7,036 nucleotides of DNA. It comes from MED-G82 sp964342675 (GTDB lineage: Bacteria > Pseudomonadota > Gammaproteobacteria > Magnimaribacterales > D2472). Under the pieces are notes generated by a model. That model saw nothing but the letters and a program-made list of their open reading frames with translations. It did no database searches and was not told the origin of the DNA. Of the stretch, positions 1 to 6,146 are shown piece after piece (positions within the stretch are counted from its first letter, which is position 1; the number at the start of each line of letters is the position of its first letter). The DNA lies in NCBI GenBank assembly GCA_964342675.1, contig CAYFFR010000043.1, forward strand, positions 1 through 7,036, given 5' to 3'. The position numbers and the translations under genes are program-made.

Positions 1-363
1 TTTTATTCTTCAGTTCGTTTAGATATTAGAAGAATAGGATCAGTAAAAGATGGTGATGAAGTAATAGGAAATGAAACAAGAGTTAAAGTTGTTAAAAATA
101 AAGTATCACCACCTTTCAAACAAGCAGAATTTCAGATTATGTATGGAGAAGGAATTAATGTTGAGGGAGAAGTTCTTGAATTTGGTCAAAAACTTGGTCT
201 TATTGAGAAATCTGGAGCCTGGTATAGTTACAATGGAGAAAAAATTGGGCAAGGCAAAGTAAACGCAAGTAGTTTTTTAAAGGAAAACAAAAAAATTAAG
301 AATGCTTTGCTTAGTGAGATCAGAAAAACATATATTCAAAGTAAAACGAAATCTAAAAAATAA
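1..363 (+). CDS. recA: RecA recombinase, C-terminal part (5' end outside window)
   Basis: RecA is the ATP-dependent strand-exchange protein of homologous recombination and the co-protease that triggers LexA cleavage. The window opens in frame at a segment matching about residue 217 of E. coli RecA (FYSSVRLDIRRIG) and holds 120 codons before the TAA at 361-363. Visible are the RVKVVKNK and PFKQAEFQI stretches at the end of the ATPase core, then the C-terminal domain with YGEGIN, GAWYSYNGEKIGQGK and an N-A-x-x-FLKEN helix. The Walker motifs and DNA-binding loops lie upstream of the window. The protein ends in the lysine-rich SKTKSKK, about 18 residues before the end of the E. coli protein, without the usual acidic tail. 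No recX follows; a thiolase gene starts 60 bases downstream. Identification is by recalled similarity and is very secure. Confidence 0.97.
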   Translation, partial: FYSSVRLDIRRIGSVKDGDEVIGNETRVKVVKNKVSPPFKQAEFQIMYGEGINVEGEVLEFGQKLGLIEKSGAWYSYNGEKIGQGKVNASSFLKENKKIKNALLSEIRKTYIQSKTKSKK

Positions 364-366
364 TAC

Positions 367-394
367 TTGTTTATCTAGTTAGAAATTGTATAAC
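367..394 (+). promoter_or_regulatory. Candidate sigma-70 promoter for the thiolase gene
   Basis: In the 60-base recA-thiolase gap there is TTGTTT (367-372) as a -35-like element, 16 bases, then TATAAC (389-394) as a -10-like element. This would start transcription near 400-402, just before the hairpin and ribosome site. In such AT-rich DNA these matches can arise by chance. No convincing recA terminator precedes it, so read-through from recA is also possible. Confidence 0.4.
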
Positions 395-400
395 ATATAG

Positions 401-415
401 CCTCTTAAGAAGAGG
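401..415 (+). promoter_or_regulatory. Small hairpin containing the thiolase ribosome binding site
   Basis: CCTCTT (401-406), AAG loop (407-409) and AAGAGG (410-415) form a perfect 6-bp inverted repeat. The 3' arm contains AGAGG (411-415), the best Shine-Dalgarno-like sequence for the ATG at 424, at a spacing of 8 bases. The site that recruits the ribosome could therefore be masked when the stem forms. No T-run follows, so this is not a standard terminator. The sequence match is exact, but a regulatory role is inference; a stem with a 3-base loop is only moderately stable. Confidence 0.45.
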
Positions 416-423
416 AATATCGA

Positions 424-1602
424 ATGACAAAAAATGCATATGTAGTTTCTGCAGTTCGTACAGCAGGTGGCAAAAAAAATGGTAGGCTTTCTCAATGGCA
501 TCCAGCTGATTTAGGTGCACAGGTCTTAGATGAATTGGTCAAAAGAAGCGGTGTAGAACCAGGCTTAATTGATGATGTTATATTTGGATGTGTTGATCAG
601 GTTGGTGCTCAATCTGGAAATATTGCACGAAATTCTGTTTTATCATCGAGTTTACCTGAATCCGTTCCTGGAACTTCAGTTGATAGGCAATGTGGATCTT
701 CACAACAAGCCATCCACTTTGCTATACAAGCTGTATTATCCGGAACACAAGATATAGTTGTGGGGGGTGGAGTTGAAGTTATGTCTATGGTGCCTATAGG
801 AGCTAGTATTAAGGATGGTTATGATGCTGGTCATGGACAGCCATTTTCTGGTGAAGGCATTAAGGAAAGATATCCAGATGTATTCTTTTCTCAATTTACT
901 GGAGCTGAATTAGTTGCTAAAAAATGGAAATTAACTAGAGAAATTTTAGATAAATTTGCTTTGAGTAGCCATGAGAAAGCAATTTATGCAACAGAGAATG
1001 GTTTTTTTGATAATGAAATATTGCCTGTTGAAGGTAAGAATGAAGAAGGTAATAACGATTTATTACTTCAAGATGAAGGGATTAGATTTGATGCAAGCCT
1101 GGAAGCTTTGTCTGGATTAAACTCTATTGCTGAAGGAGGAGTCATTACAGCAGGTAATGCTAGCCAAATAACTGATGGTGCAGCAGCAGTTCTAGTATGT
1201 AATGATGAAGGACTTAAAAAGGTCAAGGCTGATCCGCTTGTAAAGATTAAGGCTATTAGTGTAGTTGGTGATGATCCAATATACATGCTTACAGGACCAA
1301 TACCTGCGACAAAGAAAGTATTAGATTCTGCTAAATTAAAAATGGATGATATAGGTTTATATGAAGTTAACGAAGCATTTGCTCCAGTCCCCTTAGCATG
1401 GGAAATAGAATTAAAGTCTGATCGAGAAAAACTGAATGTTAATGGTGGAGCAATGGCGTTAGGGCACCCTTTAGGAGCAACTGGTGCAAAATTAATGACC
1501 ACATTGATATACGAAATGCATCGAAGAGATGTTAAATATGGTCTGCAGGCTATATGCGAGGGCGGGGGAACTGCAAACGCAACGATTATTGAAAAAGTTT
1601 AG
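424..1602 (+). CDS. Thiolase family protein (acetyl-CoA C-acyltransferase)
   Basis: Predicted cytoplasmic thiolase that makes or cleaves 3-ketoacyl-CoA, using CoA and a cysteine nucleophile. At 392 residues it has full family length. The catalytic set is complete: nucleophile Cys90 in DRQCGSSQQA, Asn316 in the NEAFA motif, His348 in GGAMALGHPLGATGA, and acid/base Cys378 in CEGGG. Numbering is nearly identical to the Zoogloea ramigera biosynthetic thiolase. The mid-region loop differs from PhaA/AtoB-type enzymes, and the last motif reads CEGGGTA rather than CIGGGMG. The pattern resembles the broad FadA5-like acyl-CoA thiolase group, so the chain length or ring substrate cannot be named. It starts at the ATG 8 bases after AGAGG. 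It stands alone, converging with proS and overlapping it by 17 bases at the stops; no other beta-oxidation gene is adjacent. Confidence 0.92.
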   Translation: MTKNAYVVSAVRTAGGKKNGRLSQWHPADLGAQVLDELVKRSGVEPGLIDDVIFGCVDQVGAQSGNIARNSVLSSSLPESVPGTSVDRQCGSSQQAIHFAIQAVLSGTQDIVVGGGVEVMSMVPIGASIKDGYDAGHGQPFSGEGIKERYPDVFFSQFTGAELVAKKWKLTREILDKFALSSHEKAIYATENGFFDNEILPVEGKNEEGNNDLLLQDEGIRFDASLEALSGLNSIAEGGVITAGNASQITDGAAAVLVCNDEGLKKVKADPLVKIKAISVVGDDPIYMLTGPIPATKKVLDSAKLKMDDIGLYEVNEAFAPVPLAWEIELKSDREKLNVNGGAMALGHPLGATGAKLMTTLIYEMHRRDVKYGLQAICEGGGTANATIIEKV

Positions 1603-2860
1603 ACAAATAACTTAAAATTTTTGAATCCTTAACAAAGGATTTTTTCCCAGCCCTAGGAATTAACTCTAGATTCTTATCTTTTTCAAAACTTTTACCAATA
1701 ACTACATTAATAGGCACTCCTAAAAGCTCAGATTCTGTAATTTTTTTCCCAAACCTCTCATCTCTCTCATCTAACATTACCCTGTTATTTTTTTTACGTA
1801 ATTTCTCATATAAATCTAATCCAAATTTATAACTACGATCTTCTTTATTGTTAGAGGTTAAAATTATATTGATTTGGATTGGTGCTAATTGATTTGGCCA
1901 TATAATACCTTTTTGATCATGGCTCTGTTCTATACATGCAGCCACCATTCTTGAGATACCTACTCCATAACAGCCCATAAATAGATCAACAGATCCCCCC
2001 ATAGCATCTTGTAAATTAGCTTTCATCTGTTTTGAATATATTTGACCTAGTTGAAAAATATGACCTACTTCAATGCCTTTTATGAGATCTATTTTTCCTC
2101 CATCAGGAAAAGAACTACCTTTCAATGAATTGAGATCTTGACCATCTTTGATCAGCATCTCAGCATTTATTACTACATCTGATTCATTGCTGATAGCTAG
2201 AGTGTCTTCACCATTTTCAGCAAGAACATGAAATTCTTCAGATTCATCTCCACCTATTGACCCTGAATCAGCCTTAACTATTCTGAAGTCCAGACCCAAT
2301 CTGCCCAATATCTTGCTATATGCATCTCTCATATCCTTATATGAAGAATTTAGGGACTCTTTATTCATATGAAAGCTATATGCATCTTTCATCAGAAACT
2401 CTCTTCCCCTCATCACACCATACCTAGGTCGTATTTCATCTCTAAACTTTGTCTGTATTTGGTAAAGGATCATTGGTAGATTTTTATAACTTGTTAGGTT
2501 ATTCCTAATAAGATCAGTAATTATTTCTTCATGCGTTGGCCCTAAACAGAATTCTCTGTCATGCCTATCTTTAATTCTTAATAATTCAGGTCCAAATTTA
2601 TCCCATCTATTTGAGTCTTCCCATAGATTTTTAGGCTGAACCATAGGCATGAACATTTCTTGAGAACCGATATTATCCATCTCTTCTCTTACAATTGATT
2701 CAATAATTTTTATTGCCTTATATCCTAATGGCAACCAGTTATATATACCCGACGCTACTTTTCTAATCAGACCAGCTCTTAACATTAGTTTGTGGCTTAC
2801 AATTTCTGCATCTTGAGGATTATCTTTAATTAGTGGAATAAAAGCTTTAGACGCAAACAT
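1586..2860 (-). CDS. proS: Prolyl-tRNA synthetase, short form lacking most of the editing domain
   Basis: Charges tRNA-Pro with proline. Class II features are in order: motif 1 region about residues 50-76 (after ASGIYNWLPLG), PTHEE at 108-112, motif 2 from FRDE (139-142) to RGREFLMKDAYSF (151-163), EVGHIFQLG at 264-272, motif 3 GCYGVGISRMVAA at 296-308, and the anticodon-binding domain from about 325 to 424. At 424 residues it is about 150 shorter than E. coli ProRS (572). The missing part is the INS editing domain: only about 40 residues lie between HVLAENGED (211-219) and GIEVGHIFQLG. The reading frame is open and the flanks are intact, so this is not a frameshifted gene. Flanking sequence looks gamma/beta-like (GHIFQLG), whereas the short alphaproteobacterial enzymes typically read GQIFYFG. 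The ATG start keeps the family N-terminus; no clear Shine-Dalgarno precedes it. It is transcribed alone, divergent from fmdB. Confidence 0.95.
   Translation of the reverse strand: MFASKAFIPLIKDNPQDAEIVSHKLMLRAGLIRKVASGIYNWLPLGYKAIKIIESIVREEMDNIGSQEMFMPMVQPKNLWEDSNRWDKFGPELLRIKDRHDREFCLGPTHEEIITDLIRNNLTSYKNLPMILYQIQTKFRDEIRPRYGVMRGREFLMKDAYSFHMNKESLNSSYKDMRDAYSKILGRLGLDFRIVKADSGSIGGDESEEFHVLAENGEDTLAISNESDVVINAEMLIKDGQDLNSLKGSSFPDGGKIDLIKGIEVGHIFQLGQIYSKQMKANLQDAMGGSVDLFMGCYGVGISRMVAACIEQSHDQKGIIWPNQLAPIQINIILTSNNKEDRSYKFGLDLYEKLRKKNNRVMLDERDERFGKKITESELLGVPINVVIGKSFEKDKNLELIPRAGKKSFVKDSKILSYLSKLFQ
1624..1645 (+). terminator. Rho-independent terminator of the thiolase gene, inside the proS 3' coding end
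   Basis: AATCCTT (1624-1630), AACA loop (1631-1634) and AAGGATT (1635-1641) form a perfect 7-bp stem followed by TTTT on the plus strand. It begins 21 bases after the thiolase stop (1600-1602), as expected for its terminator. The same bases encode part of the C-terminus of proS on the other strand. Read from the minus strand the stem is not followed by a T-run, so it should act only in the thiolase direction. The stem is AT-rich, hence of moderate strength. Confidence 0.6.
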
Positions 2861-2886
2861 TTTTATATAACGAATAACATATAGTT

Positions 2887-2892
2887 TATAAT
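2887..2892 (+). promoter_or_regulatory. Candidate -10 element of the fmdB-aspS operon
   Basis: A perfect TATAAT lies 22 bases upstream of the fmdB-like start in the 54-base divergent spacer shared with proS. No good -35 match stands 16-18 bases upstream (only TTATAT at 2863-2868). A start of transcription near 2898-2900 would leave a short leader containing TGAGGG (2905-2910), the ribosome binding site. The spacer must also hold the proS promoter on the minus strand, which I could not assign. Confidence 0.4.
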
Positions 2893-2914
2893 TTTATAGT
2901 TTTTTGAGGGTTAT

Positions 2915-3217
2915 ATGCCGATTTATGAATATAAATGTTCAAATTGTTCTAATGAATTTGAACAAATTCAGAAAATATCTGATAAACCGGTCAAAAAATG
3001 CCCTAATTGTAATAAGAATAGTGTTTCAAAGATGATGTCTGCTCCTTCTTTTAGGCTAAAAGGTTCTGGATGGTATGAAACAGATTTTAAAACAGGGAAT
3101 AAAAAGAATATAGTAGATTCAAATGTTACAACAAATGAAACGAATAAAGATAAAGCATCAAAAGTAAATGGTAAGAAAAGATCTGAAAAACAAAAATCTT
3201 CAAAAAAGGATACCTAA
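2915..3217 (+). CDS. FmdB-family zinc ribbon protein
   Basis: A small protein of 100 residues. The N-terminus MPIYEYKCSNC is the hallmark of the FmdB/CxxC_CxxC_SSSS putative regulatory family. Four cysteines in two pairs (C8/C11 and C29/C32) form the predicted zinc ribbon, followed by the conserved APSFRLKGSGWYETDF segment at about 43-59. The remaining 40 residues are a low-complexity tail rich in Lys, Asn and Ser, probably disordered. The molecular role of the family is not firmly established; FmdB was proposed as a regulator of formamidase. The gene commonly stands just before aspS in proteobacteria, as here, three bases ahead of it. TGAGGG four bases before the ATG is the clearest ribosome binding site in the gene train. 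It is probably the first gene of the operon. Confidence 0.9.
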   Translation: MPIYEYKCSNCSNEFEQIQKISDKPVKKCPNCNKNSVSKMMSAPSFRLKGSGWYETDFKTGNKKNIVDSNVTTNETNKDKASKVNGKKRSEKQKSSKKDT

Positions 3218-3220
3218 GTT

Positions 3221-4981
3221 ATGAGAAGCAATTATTGCGGTTCAATTGATAAAAAACTACTAGGCAAAACCGTTGAAGTTTGTGGTTGGGTCCATCGTAG
3301 GAGAGATCATGGCGGTGTTATTTTTATTGACCTTCGAGACATCAGAGGGCTTGTTCAGGTAGTTTTTCATCCTGAAATTTCTGATGCATTTGGCATTGCT
3401 GATATGTGTAGGAATGAATACGTTTTGTCAGTTTCAGGAAAAGTTAGAAAGAGGCTTGATGGCAAGATTAATTCAAAAATGCTTACTGGTGAAATTGAGA
3501 TAGAAGCTACCTCGATAGAAATTTTAAATAAAGCTGAAACGCCCGCTTTTCCATTAGATGAGTATCAAGATGTAGGAGAAGACGTTAGATTAAAGAACAG
3601 AGTTTTAGATTTACGAAGATCTGATGTAAATTCAAGGATCCAGTCTCGAGCAAAAATTACTTCATCTATTAGAAGATTTCTAGAATCTAATGAATTCCTA
3701 GAGATTGAAACTCCTATTCTTACGAAAGCAACCCCTGAGGGTGCAAGGGATTATGTTGTGCCTAGCAGAATTAATATTGGCAGTTTTTATGCATTACCTC
3801 AATCACCTCAGCTTTTTAAACAGATGCTCATGATGGGAGGTTTGGATAAGTATTATCAAATTGCTAGGTGTTTCAGAGATGAAGATTTAAGGTCTGATAG
3901 ACAACCCGAGTTCACGCAGATTGATATTGAGGCAACTTTTACATCACAGGAAGAAATAATTGCATTAAGTACAGAGATGATAACAGAACTATTAAATAAC
4001 TTTTCTTCATATAAAGATAAATCATTTTCTAATATTTCATATTCCCAAAGCTTATTAGACTATGGTTGTGATAAACCGGATCTTAGATTGCCCTTAAAGT
4101 TAATTGAGATTGCTGATTTAGTTAAAGGTGAAGATTTTAAAGTTTTTTCTGACCCTGCTAATGATTCAAACTCTCGAGTAGTTGCTTTAAGAGTTCCCAA
4201 TGGCAACTCATTAACTAGAAAAGAGATTGATACTTATACCGATTATGTCTCAAAGCTCGGGGCTAAAGGTTTAGCATATATAAAAATAAATGGATTAAGA
4301 TTTAATGAAATGCAATCTCCAATATTAAAGTTCCTGACACCTTCAACTGTAGAATCAATAACTAATTTGTTAAAGGTAAAGACAGGAGATTTAATATTTT
4401 TTGGAGCTGGCAAGAAAGATGTAGTTAATTTATCCATGAGCTCTTTGATAAAAAGAATAGGGGAAGATTTAAATTTATATGAAAAGGACTGGGCGCCAGT
4501 ATGGATAACTGATTATCCTATGTTTGAGTATACTAAAGAAGGTAATTTAACCTCTTTACATCACCCATTCACCAAACCAAAATGTTCAATAGAAGATTTA
4601 TTATCTCATCCTGAGGATGCGTTAGCCAATGCTTACGATTTAGTTTTAAATGGTTATGAAATAGGAGGAGGGTCACTGAGAGTTTTTGATCCAAACATGC
4701 AAAAAGAAATATTTAATATTTTGGGCATCAGTGATGAAGAGGCAAAAAGTAAATTTGGATTTTTACTCAAAGCACTTTCTTCAGGTTGTCCACCTCATGG
4801 AGGCATTGCATTTGGTTTGGACAGAATCGTAATGCTTTTAACAGACACTTCAAATATAAGAGATGTCATAGCATTTCCTAAAACACAGACCGCAACATGT
4901 CTTTTAACTGAAGCTCCAAGCACTATAGCAAATGATCAGTTAAATGAGCTTCAGCTTAAATCAGTCAAACCTAAAGAATAG
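3221..4981 (+). CDS. aspS: Aspartyl-tRNA synthetase, probably non-discriminating (Asp/Asn)
   Basis: Class II synthetase that attaches aspartate to tRNA-Asp, of the bacterial type with a GAD insertion; 586 residues against 590 in E. coli. The N-terminal anticodon-binding OB fold covers about 1-105 (CGWVHRRRDHGGVIFIDLRD at 21-40). The catalytic core has TPEGARDYVVPSR (171-183), QSPQLFKQ (194-201), motif 2 from FRDED (218-222) to FTQ (231-233), the GAD domain about 285-420, and motif 3 GGIAFGLDR (527-535). His30 and Gly81 match the residues (His31/Gly82) linked in Pseudomonas aeruginosa AspRS to charging of tRNA-Asn as well; E. coli has a different residue at the first site. If so, the cell would finish Asn-tRNA with GatCAB; none of that is in the window. 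AAGGA (3206-3210) precedes the ATG by 10 bases. The stop is two bases before yebC. Confidence 0.97.
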   Translation: MRSNYCGSIDKKLLGKTVEVCGWVHRRRDHGGVIFIDLRDIRGLVQVVFHPEISDAFGIADMCRNEYVLSVSGKVRKRLDGKINSKMLTGEIEIEATSIEILNKAETPAFPLDEYQDVGEDVRLKNRVLDLRRSDVNSRIQSRAKITSSIRRFLESNEFLEIETPILTKATPEGARDYVVPSRINIGSFYALPQSPQLFKQMLMMGGLDKYYQIARCFRDEDLRSDRQPEFTQIDIEATFTSQEEIIALSTEMITELLNNFSSYKDKSFSNISYSQSLLDYGCDKPDLRLPLKLIEIADLVKGEDFKVFSDPANDSNSRVVALRVPNGNSLTRKEIDTYTDYVSKLGAKGLAYIKINGLRFNEMQSPILKFLTPSTVESITNLLKVKTGDLIFFGAGKKDVVNLSMSSLIKRIGEDLNLYEKDWAPVWITDYPMFEYTKEGNLTSLHHPFTKPKCSIEDLLSHPEDALANAYDLVLNGYEIGGGSLRVFDPNMQKEIFNILGISDEEAKSKFGFLLKALSSGCPPHGGIAFGLDRIVMLLTDTSNIRDVIAFPKTQTATCLLTEAPSTIANDQLNELQLKSVKPKE

Positions 4982-4983
4982 AT

Positions 4984-5721
4984 ATGGCTGGTCATTCAAA
5001 ATGGGCAAATATCAAGCATCGTAAAGCTAGGCAAGATGCTAAACGCGGAAAGATTTATACTAAAGTTATCAGAGAAATCACTGTTGCAGCAAAAGCTGGC
5101 CCTGACCCCAATGATAACCCTAGATTAAGATTGGCTCTTGATAAAGCAAATAATGAAAATATGCCAAAAGATACTATAAATCGTGCAATTCAAAGGGGAG
5201 CAGGTACCGGTGAAGCAAATAATTTAGAAGAAGTTAACTATGAAGGTTATGGGCCGGGCGGGGTTGCGATATTGGTTGAAACCATGACAGATAATAGAAA
5301 TAGAACAGTTGCTGATGTTAGACATGCTTTTACTAAATTTGGTGGCAATTTAGGAACAGATGGTTCAGTGTCTTATCTTTTTAATAAGATAGGTTATATA
5401 AGGGTTTCACTTGAAGAGAATGAAGATGAGCTATTTAATGCAGCAATAGAGCTTGGAGCTGAGGATATTGAAGTAACAGAAGATGCCTATCAAATTATTT
5501 GTAATCCTAACAGCTTCAATGAATTAGTAGAAAATTTAAAAGGAAGAGACTGTACTGTGTTGAATGCTGAACTGTCCATGAGAGCAGATACAACAATTCC
5601 CTTAGATCAGGAAGCTTCTGAAAAAGTACTTAGAATTTTAAATTTTATGGATGATCTTGATGATGTGCAAGAGGTTCACACTAATGCAGAGTTTCCTGAA
5701 GACTTTAAAATGGAAGAATAG
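4984..5721 (+). CDS. yebC: YebC/PmpR (TACO1) family protein
   Basis: 245 residues, full length for the family (E. coli YebC 246). It opens with the diagnostic MAGHSKWANIKHRKARQDAKRGK and continues with the conserved TKVIREI, NPRLRLALDKAN and MPKDTINRAIQRG helices, then YEGYGPGGVAILVE and the TDNRNRT-x-x-x-V-R region. Members are cytoplasmic; YebC proteins were described as DNA-binding regulators (PmpR), and the mitochondrial relative TACO1 and bacterial YebC have more recently been linked to translation of difficult sequences such as polyproline. It starts two bases after the aspS stop with no strong ribosome site, so coupling to aspS translation is likely. Its usual gammaproteobacterial partner downstream is ruvC; here the next gene is an unrelated nuclease. 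Confidence 0.97.
   Translation: MAGHSKWANIKHRKARQDAKRGKIYTKVIREITVAAKAGPDPNDNPRLRLALDKANNENMPKDTINRAIQRGAGTGEANNLEEVNYEGYGPGGVAILVETMTDNRNRTVADVRHAFTKFGGNLGTDGSVSYLFNKIGYIRVSLEENEDELFNAAIELGAEDIEVTEDAYQIICNPNSFNELVENLKGRDCTVLNAELSMRADTTIPLDQEASEKVLRILNFMDDLDDVQEVHTNAEFPEDFKMEE
5712..5717 (+). promoter_or_regulatory. Ribosome binding site fixing the TTG start of the nuclease gene
   Basis: GGAAGA lies within the last codons of yebC, six bases before the TTG at 5724. The nuclease frame has a stop at 5706-5708, and TTG is the only conventional start between it and the conserved N-terminal motif. The first in-frame ATG would be at residue 79, after all the catalytic residues. The TTG start is therefore well supported. 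Confidence 0.6.
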
Positions 5722-5723
5722 TT

Positions 5724-6146
5724 TTGGCTATTAATTCAAGAAATAAAGGTGCAAATTTTGAAAGAGAAATAGGAAATTTGTTAGTTAAAAAATTAAACCT
5801 AAATAATCCTGTTAAAAGAATTCTTGAACAAACTAGAACTAAAAAGCTTCCTGATCTTAGGTTAGGAAGATGGTGCATAGAGTGTAAAAGATATGGAGAT
5901 GGAAGTGAGCCTTTAGATGATTGGTGGAAACAGGTTTTGCTTTCTGCAGGTGAAGATATGTTTCCAGCACTAATTTATAAGTTTAATAGGAAACCCATTA
6001 AAGTAAGGATTTTATCTGAAATGCTTCATAAAGAACTTCAAGGGAGTCATCTTGTTATAGATATGAGCTTGGATGATTTTATTGAGGTTATCAAAAGACT
6101 TTATGTTTATGATATAGAATTACATGAGTCAACCTATGCAGTGTAA
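5724..6146 (+). CDS. PD-(D/E)XK nuclease, Hjc/phage-type Holliday junction resolvase-like, in the ruvC position
   Basis: A 140-residue soluble protein that starts at TTG. The N-terminus NSRNKGANFEREIGNLL matches the K-G-x-x-x-E-R-E helix of archaeal Hjc and of phage-encoded PD-(D/E)XK resolvases. The catalytic set is complete and in order: Glu13, Asp44 (PDLRLG), Glu53 and Lys55 (CIECKR), spaced like Pyrococcus Hjc Glu9/Asp33/Glu46/Lys48. LEQTR before the Asp and DDWWKQV followed by PALIYKFNRKPIKV also recall phage resolvase homologues. Such enzymes cut four-way junctions symmetrically as dimers using Mg2+. It follows yebC by two bases and overlaps ybgC by 23, exactly where gammaproteobacteria normally have ruvC-ruvA-ruvB. 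It shows no RuvC (RNase H-like) pattern. I infer that it replaces RuvC in resolving recombination intermediates. The nuclease fold is secure; the junction substrate is probable, and a different structure-specific or restriction-like target is the alternative. Confidence 0.82.
   Translation: MAINSRNKGANFEREIGNLLVKKLNLNNPVKRILEQTRTKKLPDLRLGRWCIECKRYGDGSEPLDDWWKQVLLSAGEDMFPALIYKFNRKPIKVRILSEMLHKELQGSHLVIDMSLDDFIEVIKRLYVYDIELHESTYAV

Noticed and set aside
71..262. 63-codon open frame overlapping recA in another frame
   Set aside because: The recA frame reads continuously from base 1 to 363 with strong similarity to RecA; this frame is lysine/leucine-rich shadow sequence.
401..415. Hairpin as a recA transcription terminator
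   Set aside because: The stem is followed by AATATCG instead of a T-run, and it overlaps the thiolase ribosome binding site.
569..757. 62-codon plus-strand frame inside the thiolase gene
   Set aside because: Overlaps the conserved active-site Cys region of the thiolase; no family pattern or ribosome site.
1068..1502. 144-codon open frame on the minus strand inside the thiolase gene
   Set aside because: It lies wholly antisense to a clearly conserved thiolase, shows no recognisable family pattern, and is best explained as a shadow of the coding frame.
1586..2860. proS as a truncated or frameshifted pseudogene because of its short length
   Set aside because: One uninterrupted frame contains motifs 1, 2, 3 and the full anticodon-binding domain; only the editing insertion is missing, as in known functional short ProRS enzymes.
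4243..4437. 64-codon minus-strand frame inside aspS
   Set aside because: Antisense to the conserved GAD domain of AspRS; no independent support.
5724..6146. Nuclease as a YraN/UPF0102 family protein or a divergent RuvC
   Set aside because: YraN has a G-E-x-D-L-I and VEVKTR layout not seen here, and RuvC has RNase H-like Asp/Glu motifs that are absent; the KGxxxERE...PD...IECK order fits Hjc/phage resolvases better.
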